Assembly (NCBI GenBank): GCA_024640835.1
Contig: JAHEEH010000138.1
Location: 1-5,967 of the forward strand
Length of the DNA: 5,967 nt
Direction: 5' to 3'
Source: Bacteroidota bacterium
Lineage (GTDB): Bacteria > Bacteroidota > Rhodothermia > Rhodothermales > UBA10348
The notes beneath the pieces are model-generated. The model ran no database searches, was not told the DNA's origin, and saw only the letters and a program-made list of their open reading frames with translations. The translations under genes and the position numbers were made by a program. Positions 1 through 4,917 of this stretch are shown here, in pieces. Each line of letters starts with the position of its first letter. Positions within the stretch are counted from its first letter, which is position 1.

Positions 1-30
1 GTGCGGATGCACTTCCGGAACGCCCGATGA
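1..30 (+). CDS. 3' end of an upstream gene (partial), translationally coupled to the next gene
   Basis: Reading from base 1, the first frame gives nine codons (VRMHFRNAR) and then TGA at 28-30. That stop overlaps the ATG at 27-29 in the arrangement ATGA, a common sign of translational coupling within an operon. Only nine residues are visible, so no family can be named. The call rests on the ATGA geometry alone. The alternative is that this stretch is non-coding, or that the downstream frame extends further upstream, since frame 3 is also open to the window edge. Confidence 0.4.
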   Translation: MRMHFRNAR

Positions 31-410
31 AGATCCGTGCCTATCTCGGCATCGCCGCCGGTCTGTTCATGCTCGCCGGGGCAGGGGCTCACGGCCTGAC
101 GGGATTCCTCCCCTTCCAGGTCGCATTCCAGACGGCCAGGGTGCCCTTCAGCGTGATCCACGGATCGTACATCGGGTGGATCTGGGGCTCGTTCGCGATG
201 GCGGGGCTGGGGCTCGTCACGCTGGTGGAATCCACCCGGGCCCTCCGCGAACGCCCCTTTTCCCGGCCGGTCATCGCATTCGCCGGATGCACATTCCTGG
301 TGTTCGGCGCCTGGGCGTTCGGATTCAGTGGCTTCAACCCGCACTTCCTTTTCTTCGTGGCCGTGGGACTGATGGCGATCCCGCTCGCGTTCCGGATCGG
401 CGTGGCGTGA
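27..410 (+). CDS. Small four-helix integral membrane protein, function unknown
   Basis: The 127-residue protein is almost entirely hydrophobic. Four membrane segments can be seen at about residues 5-24, 44-66, 81-100 and 105-123. They are separated by short loops, and a basic stretch (RALRERPFSR, residues 71-80) lies between helices 2 and 3 and probably faces the cytoplasm. No catalytic or metal-binding motif is obvious; H22, H45 and H106 are the only histidines. Size and topology resemble small DoxX-like or DUF-type membrane proteins, but I do not recognise a specific family. The start at 27 is chosen because it overlaps the upstream stop as ATGA. There is no clear Shine-Dalgarno sequence, which fits coupled translation. 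An alternative in-frame start upstream of the window cannot be excluded. A GC-rich hairpin begins 5 bases after the stop. Confidence 0.75.
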   Translation: MKIRAYLGIAAGLFMLAGAGAHGLTGFLPFQVAFQTARVPFSVIHGSYIGWIWGSFAMAGLGLVTLVESTRALRERPFSRPVIAFAGCTFLVFGAWAFGFSGFNPHFLFFVAVGLMAIPLAFRIGVA

Positions 411-414
411 CCAG

Positions 415-435
415 GCCCGCCGGCGTGCCGCGGGC
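415..435 (+). terminator. GC-rich hairpin after the membrane protein, possible terminator
   Basis: GCCCGC at 415-420 pairs with GCGGGC at 430-435 and encloses a 9-base loop that can itself pair partly (GG with CC). It starts 5 bases after the stop codon at 408-410, the usual place for a terminator. No run of T follows, so it does not match a classical intrinsic terminator. In GC-rich genomes such stems are frequent by chance. Confidence 0.3.
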
Positions 436-759
436 GCGACCGGTGCTGGGTGACCGGGGCCGGCGGTGGCCGAGCCGCAGGATTGACGTTCGCCTGACGG
501 GAGCATGGCGGCTGACAGCGTGCGGACCCCCTCGTCGGATTCCTTACTGTAGGCACTCCGTCGGTAAGGCGCCTCCTTACTCGCTACCCTGCCCGGGTAA
601 GGAATTCGCGTAGGCACGCAAGAAGACTACCAGCACGTCTCACCTCCGACCTCGAGCGTCGCGAGAGTACCACGCACGATTCTTCGGTGGCCTTTCGTTA
701 CGCGCGAGCGGCAGCAGGCCTCTTCACGTAGTGCATCTTCTCATCCTCGTGCATGCCCG
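436..759. other. Gene-free stretch upstream of the toxin-antitoxin operon
   Basis: I see no convincing coding region here. The open frame crossing 176-613 is an out-of-frame shadow of the membrane protein, with a composition dominated by Arg, Pro and Gly. The stretch holds the symmetric CCTTAC/GTAAGG array (539-605), a GTAGGCAC direct repeat (549-556 and 610-617), a short CTCG/CGAG inverted repeat (651-654 and 662-665), two GTGCAT copies (731-736 and 749-754), and a GCATGC palindrome (751-756). No tRNA, CRISPR or transposase remnant is visible. The promoter of the toxin-antitoxin operon presumably lies in its right part, but I cannot assign boxes with confidence. Confidence 0.6.
539..605. repeat. 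Symmetric four-half-site inverted repeat, operator-like
   Basis: Four copies of one hexamer lie in alternating orientation: CCTTAC at 542-547, GTAAGG at 564-569, CCTTAC at 575-580 and GTAAGG at 597-602. The outer pair extends to a perfect 9-base inverted repeat (ATTCCTTAC at 539-547, GTAAGGAAT at 597-605). Both the inner and the outer pair are centred on position 572, and the two 16-base gaps on either side are not complementary to each other. Half-site centres are 22, 11 and 22 bp apart, close to whole helical turns. This is what a cooperatively bound operator can look like. A cruciform or a mobile-element end is also possible. It lies roughly 190 bp upstream of the antitoxin start at 796, so regulation of that operon is possible but unproven. 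Confidence 0.5.
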
Positions 760-795
760 ATGATAGACCTGAGCCAGGTATCGCGCAGATCCGTG

Positions 796-1038
796 ATGGT
801 TCTGAAAATCACCAGCAAGCGGCAGGTGACCTTTCCGCAGCATGTTCTGGATGAACTCGACCTCGTGCCGGGCGATCGTGTCATGCTCATCGCAAGCGAG
901 GATGGATACGTGTTGAAGCCCAGGACACTCGACCTCTCCAAGCTGGCCCCGCTGAAGGACAGGATTCCGCGCGACTGCGGCGCTTTCAATCTTGGAGCCT
1001 ATCGGAGGGAAGGCCATGAAGGCCCGATTCGGGATTGA
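796..1038 (+). CDS. AbrB/MazE-fold antitoxin of a type II toxin-antitoxin pair (VapB-like)
   Basis: The 80-residue protein opens with a swapped-hairpin AbrB/SpoVT DNA-binding domain at about residues 2-42. Its family signature is plain: K-I-T-S-K-R-Q-V-T-F-P near residue 4, then VLDELDLVPGD and DGYVLKPR. The C-terminal half (LDLSKLAPLKDRIP and beyond) has the layout of a toxin-binding tail. Proteins of this class neutralise the partner PIN toxin and usually repress their own operon by binding the promoter DNA. An earlier in-frame ATG at 760 would add 12 residues; 796 is preferred because family members start just before the ITSKRQV motif, and neither start has a strong ribosome site. The gene overlaps the toxin start by 23 bases, which supports one coupled operon. 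Function is inferred from the family and the neighbour. Confidence 0.85.
   Translation: MVLKITSKRQVTFPQHVLDELDLVPGDRVMLIASEDGYVLKPRTLDLSKLAPLKDRIPRDCGAFNLGAYRREGHEGPIRD
1004..1008 (+). promoter_or_regulatory. Shine-Dalgarno site that sets the toxin start
   Basis: GGAGG at 1004-1008 lies 7 bases before the ATG at 1016, ideal spacing. It lies inside the antitoxin coding sequence and favours 1016 over the upstream in-frame ATG at 992, which would add eight residues ahead of the conserved PIN-domain beginning. Confidence 0.7.
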
Positions 1039-1450
1039 CGCTTCCATACTGCTCCGTCTCGTCACGGCCCGCCCTTTCACGTCGTATCGAGCGGTCACCG
1101 ATCGCCTGATAAGCCTGGTGCTCGAAACGGACGCTTCGGTCGTCGCGTCGAATCACGTGATCGGCGAAACGTACCTCGTGCTGAGACACCACTACGGCGT
1201 CGAAGATCGGGATGCGCGCGAGGCCATACGGTCCGTCCTGACGAGCGGCGTCGTGGCTGCGATGGGAGGTCTGAGGGTGACGTCACTGCTCCACGCCCCT
1301 ACCGACCAGGTCGTGGACCGACTGATCATAGATCATTATGGGCGGCACGGCCTCCGGACCCTGACCCAGGAAGCACCGGTCTCCCGGCTCGACGGTGCGC
1401 TGAGGCTCAGACATTTCATCGATCCGCTGGATCCGATTCTCCCGGACTAG
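1016..1450 (+). CDS. PIN-domain ribonuclease toxin (VapC-like)
   Basis: The 144-residue length is typical for a VapC toxin. These are metal-dependent ribonucleases that cut tRNA, rRNA or other RNA when freed from the antitoxin. Acidic active-site candidates sit at the expected places: D8 in FGIDASILLRL, E51 in VIGETYLVL, D101 in VVDRLIIDHY, and E119 in the TLTQEAPVSRL segment. The last position is more often Asp in the family, so this is a conservative change. The gene overlaps the antitoxin by 23 bases and has its own GGAGG site. Its stop (1448-1450) shares a CTAG with the stop of the opposing vWA gene, leaving no room for a terminator. Four of nine Ile codons are ATA (residues 11, 32, 71, 105), unlike the neighbouring vWA gene, which suggests acquisition by transfer. 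The family call is firm; RNA target and activity are unknown. Confidence 0.85.
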   Translation: MKARFGIDASILLRLVTARPFTSYRAVTDRLISLVLETDASVVASNHVIGETYLVLRHHYGVEDRDAREAIRSVLTSGVVAAMGGLRVTSLLHAPTDQVVDRLIIDHYGRHGLRTLTQEAPVSRLDGALRLRHFIDPLDPILPD

Positions 1451-3135
1451 CGTGACGCGGTCTCCTCCTTCGATCCGTCGACCAGTCGTCCGTACTCACC
1501 CACCAGCTGGATGAAGTCGGCCCGGTAGCCCTGGGCGTCCCGGCCGCGACCCGCGTGCGCGAGCTCCAGCACCTGGTCGAGCGAGGCCGCTCCCCGGTGC
1601 TCCGAGCCGCGGACGAGCATCCCGAACTCGGCGACCGCCGCGGAGAAGGCGAAGTCGGCACTCACGACGTCCGTCGACGCGGGCTTGTGCACGACGGTCT
1701 CGATCAGCTGGCTCGTATCGGCCGAGGGCTCCTTGTAACGGAGCTTCACGAACATGAGTTCGTCCGAACCGGCGGCCGCGGTGAAGCGCCCGTCCTGGTA
1801 CCGGAGATCGTCGATCTCGGGCGGCAGCGTGTCGGTGATCGCGCCGACGGGGATGACCTCGTACAGGGCGGTCACGGTGTGCCCCGCGCCGAGCTCTCCG
1901 GCATCCTTGGTGTCGTCGTTGAAGTCCTCGTTCTGGAGCAGGCGGTTCTCGTACCCGATGAGCCGGTAGGCCCGGACGACGGCCGGGTTGAACTCGACCT
2001 GGATCTTGACGTCCTTCGCGATGGTCTGCAGCGTCCCGCCCAGCTCGGAGACCAGCACCTTGCGCGCCTCGAGCTCCGAGTCGATGTAGTAGTAGGCACC
2101 GTTTCCGTGGTCGGCGAGCTGCTCCATCTTGTTGTCCTTCAGGTTGCCGGTGCCGAACCCGAGAACGGTCAGGAATACGCCGGTCTGACGCTTGTCCTCG
2201 ATGAGCCGGATGAGCTCGGAGTCGCTCGACACGCCGATGTTGAAGTCACCGTCGGTCGCCAGGATGACGCGGTTGATGCCACCCGGGACGAAGTACTCCT
2301 GCGCGGCGGCGTACGCCAGCTGGATGCCCGCCGCGCCTGCCGTCGAACCGCCGGCCTGGAGACGGTCCAGGGCCCCGAGAATCTCCTCCCTGTGGTCGCC
2401 GGGCGTCGGAGGAAGCACGAGACCGGCCGCCCCGGCGTAGACCGCGATGGCGACATGGTCGTTCTCCGAGAGCTGGTCGACCAGCATCCGGAAGGCCTTC
2501 TTCAGGAGAGGCAGCTTGTCGGGCGAGTCCATGGAGCCCGACACGTCGAGCAGGAACACGAGGTTGGTCGCCGGACGGCCGACGAGGTCGATTCTCTCGC
2601 CCTGGAGACCCACGTGCACCAGGTAATGCGCCGGATTCCAGGGAGCGCGCCCGGTTTCGGTGATGACCGAAAACGGCACCTCGCCATCCGGCTGTGGATA
2701 GTCGTACGAGAAGTAGTTGATGAGCTCCTCGATGCGCACGGCATCGACGGGCGGGACCTGGCCGTCGCGGATGAACCGTCGCATGTTGCTGTACGAGGCG
2801 GCATCCACGTCGATCGAGAACGTCGAGAGCGGATGGTCGAGCGCGTACCGGAAGCCGTTCTCCGAGATGTGCGCGTAGTCCTCCGTGTTCCAGTCCGCAG
2901 TCCTGTACCGCGCGGCGCCCGCCTCGGCGGCCATGCGGGACAGCACGGCTCCGACGGAGGCGTTGGCATCGGCGAGCTGTTCCTGGCGGCCCGCCAGGGT
3001 CGGACTCACCGGGTTCTGCGCCGAGACGGCGTCCTTCTCCTCCGTCTCGGGGCGCGTGATGGCCCGGTCGGCGCATCCGATGAAGAGGAAGGCGGCCAGC
3101 AGGCCGGCGAGGCTGGAGCGGGTGTAGTGCGTCAT
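1447..3135 (-). CDS. YfbK-type von Willebrand factor A domain lipoprotein
   Basis: The 562-residue protein starts with a lipoprotein signal peptide: hydrophobic residues 9-20 end in the lipobox LFIG-C with Cys21, so the mature protein should be membrane-anchored outside the cytoplasm. An N-terminal vWF_A-associated region (about 83-185, with SENGFRYALDHPLSTFSIDVDAASY-type family features) precedes the VWA domain (about 190-365). The VWA domain has an intact MIDAS metal site: D197, S199 and S201 in DVSGS, T265 in GGSTAG, and D295 in ATDGD. A C-terminal DUF3520-like region (about 385-555) completes the YfbK layout. VWA proteins usually bind protein ligands through a divalent metal; the partner of this family is not established. 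The start at 3135 rather than 3195 is supported by a Shine-Dalgarno site and by the signal peptide beginning there. It is transcribed towards the toxin and divergently from the lamin-tail gene. Confidence 0.9.
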   Translation of the reverse strand: MTHYTRSSLAGLLAAFLFIGCADRAITRPETEEKDAVSAQNPVSPTLAGRQEQLADANASVGAVLSRMAAEAGAARYRTADWNTEDYAHISENGFRYALDHPLSTFSIDVDAASYSNMRRFIRDGQVPPVDAVRIEELINYFSYDYPQPDGEVPFSVITETGRAPWNPAHYLVHVGLQGERIDLVGRPATNLVFLLDVSGSMDSPDKLPLLKKAFRMLVDQLSENDHVAIAVYAGAAGLVLPPTPGDHREEILGALDRLQAGGSTAGAAGIQLAYAAAQEYFVPGGINRVILATDGDFNIGVSSDSELIRLIEDKRQTGVFLTVLGFGTGNLKDNKMEQLADHGNGAYYYIDSELEARKVLVSELGGTLQTIAKDVKIQVEFNPAVVRAYRLIGYENRLLQNEDFNDDTKDAGELGAGHTVTALYEVIPVGAITDTLPPEIDDLRYQDGRFTAAAGSDELMFVKLRYKEPSADTSQLIETVVHKPASTDVVSADFAFSAAVAEFGMLVRGSEHRGAASLDQVLELAHAGRGRDAQGYRADFIQLVGEYGRLVDGSKEETASR

Positions 3136-3140
3136 CTCGG

Positions 3141-3146
3141 ACCTCC
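3141..3146 (-). promoter_or_regulatory. Shine-Dalgarno site of the vWA lipoprotein gene
   Basis: On the minus strand GGAGGT lies 5 bases before the ATG at 3135. It decides between this start and an upstream in-frame ATG at 3195, which would put 20 residues rich in Pro and Ala ahead of the signal peptide. Confidence 0.7.
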
Positions 3147-3297
3147 ATGCAATCGGTTTCGGGGGGGCCGGCGGGTGCTGCCGGGCTGCAGGCATAACGG
3201 AGTGACGCCCCGCGGTATTGCCCGATGGCCGATTCGTGCTATTCCGGTGGCCCGTTCCGACATTGGGGCCGAATGCCCTCTATCCGGCCAATTCGAT
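3147..3297. other. Divergent promoter region between the vWA and lamin-tail genes
   Basis: About 150 bases separate two genes read in opposite directions, so promoters for both must lie here or within the gene starts. A weak sigma-70-like pair can be read on the plus strand (TTGCCC at 3218-3223, TATTCC at 3240-3245, 16-base spacer), but the match is too poor to call a promoter. A run of seven G at about 3163-3169 lies close to the vWA start. No Shine-Dalgarno sequence precedes the plus-strand ATG at 3298. Confidence 0.5.
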
Positions 3298-4770
3298 ATG
3301 AAACGCCTGCTTTTCGCTCTCACGCTGGGTCTCCCCCTGGTTTCCGCGGCACAGCCCGTGTTCATCAACGAAATCCACTACGACAACGCCGGAACCGACG
3401 CGGGCGAGGCCATAGAGATCGCGGGCCCCGCGGGCACCGATCTGACGGGTTGGAGCATCGTGCTCTACAACGGCAGCAACGGCTCCTCCTACGGAACGAC
3501 CGTCCTCGACGCCGTCGTGCTCGAAGAGACCTGTCCGAAGTTCGGCGTGACGGTCGTTGAGTATCCGCCGAACGGAATCCAGAACGGGTCGCCCGACGGC
3601 ATCGCACTCGCGAATTCGTTCGGGGAGGTCGTGCAGTACCTCAGCTACGAGGGCACGTTCGTGGCCGTCGGAGGACCGGCCGACGGACTCATGAGCACCG
3701 ACATCGGGGTCGCACAGTCCGGGGCAGACAGTGGAACGTCTCTGCAGCTCGTGGGCACGGCCGTCGACTATGCGGGCTTCTCGTGGGTCGTCGGTCAGTC
3801 ATCGTCCTTTGGCGAATGCAACCAGGGACAGATCTTCTCCGACGGCATCCTCGCCTACCTGCGAGACGACGGGGAAACGGAGCACCCCACGGGCGTCACC
3901 ATCAACGAGATTGCGGCCTGGCCGGGCATCGATTTCAACGCGGATGGCACGGCGGACGACGCGGACGAGTTCGTGGAGCTCGTGAACACCTCCGACACGC
4001 CTATCGACGTGAACGGGTGGATGCTGGCCGACGATACCGACGCCTCTCTCCTCTCGGGGCTGGATCCCATCGGCCCGACGCACGCGCTCGTCGTCTTCAC
4101 ACGCGGCGCCGACGTGTCCAACTTCGATCCCGGACCCGGAAACCAGGTCACGTCCGTGCCCGGTCTCGCCCTGGATGACGCCAACGACCTCTTGGGCCTG
4201 CGCAATGCGGACGACGTGTTTGTCCTCATGATCTGGGGCGATCCCGAGAACATCCCGGCCGGCCTCATGGAAGGAGCCCAGTGGGCCGGATACGGCGTGC
4301 CCATCGAGGGCGAGTGGGTGCAGGGCCAGTCCTGGACGCGGATTCCGGACAATACCGGCATGTGGGGGCCCCATCAGGCCCTCGACGGCACCTGCAACTG
4401 GTCCGTGAGCGGCGATCCCGCCTTCGACATGAGCTGTCCGAACGCGTCCCCGGCGCGCAGCGGCGCCGACGGCACCGTGCTGGCCACGGACCTGTTCGAG
4501 CTTCCCGACCGGGCGATTCTCGCGGCCGCGTACCCGAATCCATTCAACCCGTCGACCACCATCGGCTACGCGCTTCCGGAGGCGACCGACGTACGGCTGG
4601 CCGTCTTCGACCTGACCGGCCGGGAGGTCGCCGTGCTCGTTCAGGGCGTGCAGTCTGCCGGCTCCCACGAGGTCCGGTTCGAGGCGCGCGACCTCGCGAC
4701 CGGCGTGTACCTGGTTCGGATGCAGGCGGGACGCGACGTGCAGACAAGGGCCCTGGTGCTGGTGCGATAG
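3298..4770 (+). CDS. Secreted protein with two lamin-tail domains and a T9SS type A sorting domain
   Basis: The 490-residue protein has a signal peptide (M-K-R, hydrophobic 4-15, likely cut after A18 before Q19). A first lamin-tail-like domain runs from about 21 to 165 and starts FINEIHYDNAGTDAGEAIEI, the form often seen at the front of secreted nucleases. A second begins at about 200 (VTINEIAAW), holds a DFNADGTADDADEF loop at 211-224 that resembles a calcium-binding loop (D212, N214, D216), and continues DEFVELVN to about 320. The C-terminus (about 408-490) is a Por/T9SS type A sorting domain: AYPNPFNPSTTI, then FDLTGREV and LATGVYLVRM. T9SS exports such proteins across the outer membrane and usually removes this tail. 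Four Cys are present (79, 174, 366, 380). I see no nuclease or other catalytic domain. The start at 3298 is fixed by the signal peptide. Confidence 0.88.
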   Translation: MKRLLFALTLGLPLVSAAQPVFINEIHYDNAGTDAGEAIEIAGPAGTDLTGWSIVLYNGSNGSSYGTTVLDAVVLEETCPKFGVTVVEYPPNGIQNGSPDGIALANSFGEVVQYLSYEGTFVAVGGPADGLMSTDIGVAQSGADSGTSLQLVGTAVDYAGFSWVVGQSSSFGECNQGQIFSDGILAYLRDDGETEHPTGVTINEIAAWPGIDFNADGTADDADEFVELVNTSDTPIDVNGWMLADDTDASLLSGLDPIGPTHALVVFTRGADVSNFDPGPGNQVTSVPGLALDDANDLLGLRNADDVFVLMIWGDPENIPAGLMEGAQWAGYGVPIEGEWVQGQSWTRIPDNTGMWGPHQALDGTCNWSVSGDPAFDMSCPNASPARSGADGTVLATDLFELPDRAILAAAYPNPFNPSTTIGYALPEATDVRLAVFDLTGREVAVLVQGVQSAGSHEVRFEARDLATGVYLVRMQAGRDVQTRALVLVR

Positions 4771-4792
4771 CCCCCGGGCGACGGGTCGGAGG

Positions 4793-4815
4793 CACGGCGG
4801 CCGTCCGGCCTCGTG
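4793..4815. terminator. Hairpin in repeat unit one, probable two-way terminator
   Basis: CACGG at 4793-4797, a bulged C, and GGCC at 4799-4802 pair with GGCCTCGTG at 4807-4815 around a GTCC loop, giving nine pairs including one G-T. It lies 22 bases after the stop of the lamin-tail gene and faces the convergent glycoside hydrolase gene. No T run follows on either strand, so the terminator role is inferred from position and stem strength. Confidence 0.5.
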
Positions 4816-4830
4816 GCGACGGGTCGGAGC

Positions 4831-4853
4831 CACGGCGGCCGTCCGGCCTCGTG
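4831..4853. terminator. Hairpin in repeat unit two, probable two-way terminator
   Basis: This is the same stem as in unit one. Here the single base difference lets it extend by two further pairs (GC at 4829-4830 with GC at 4854-4855), making it slightly stronger. Two stacked hairpins between convergent genes fit a tandem terminator, although a REP-like element is also possible. Confidence 0.5.
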
Positions 4854-4917
4854 GCGACGGGTCGGCGTCACAGCCCCCGGCTCGGCGCCAACGGCGACCC
4901 GCAGCGGAGTCCCGGCG

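Larger units (their letters stand above)
4778..4865. repeat. Tandem 38-bp repeat, two full copies and a 12-bp remnant
   Basis: Unit one is 4778-4815 and unit two 4816-4853; they differ at one base (GGAGGC versus GGAGCC). A third copy keeps only its first 12 bases (GCGACGGGTCGG, 4854-4865). The block fills most of the space between two convergent genes. The near identity of the units implies a recent duplication or active homogenisation. Confidence 0.9.

Noticed and set aside
176..613. Open plus-strand frame of 145 codons
   Set aside because: It is an out-of-frame shadow of the membrane protein running into non-coding DNA, dominated by Arg, Pro and Gly.
539..617. Integron attC site or tRNA in the symmetric array
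   Set aside because: The half-sites read GTAAGG, not the GTT-containing core of attC, and no integrase is near. There is no T-arm GGTTC-type motif or CCA-compatible stem for a tRNA.
1555..3297. Long open plus-strand frame antisense to the vWA gene, continuous with the lamin-tail gene
   Set aside because: It lies in the codon-aligned antisense phase, where stops need TTA, CTA or TCA codons in the sense gene; these are rare at this GC. Its residues are low-complexity and rich in Val, Arg, Asp, Glu and Gly, and the signal peptide at 3298 marks the true start.
3799..4833. Open minus-strand frame of 344 codons opposite the lamin-tail gene
   Set aside because: It is the same codon-aligned antisense effect. 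It begins inside the 38-bp repeat and shows no domain or signal.
4778..4865. CRISPR array
   Set aside because: The units are directly adjacent with no unique spacers between them, and no cas gene is present.
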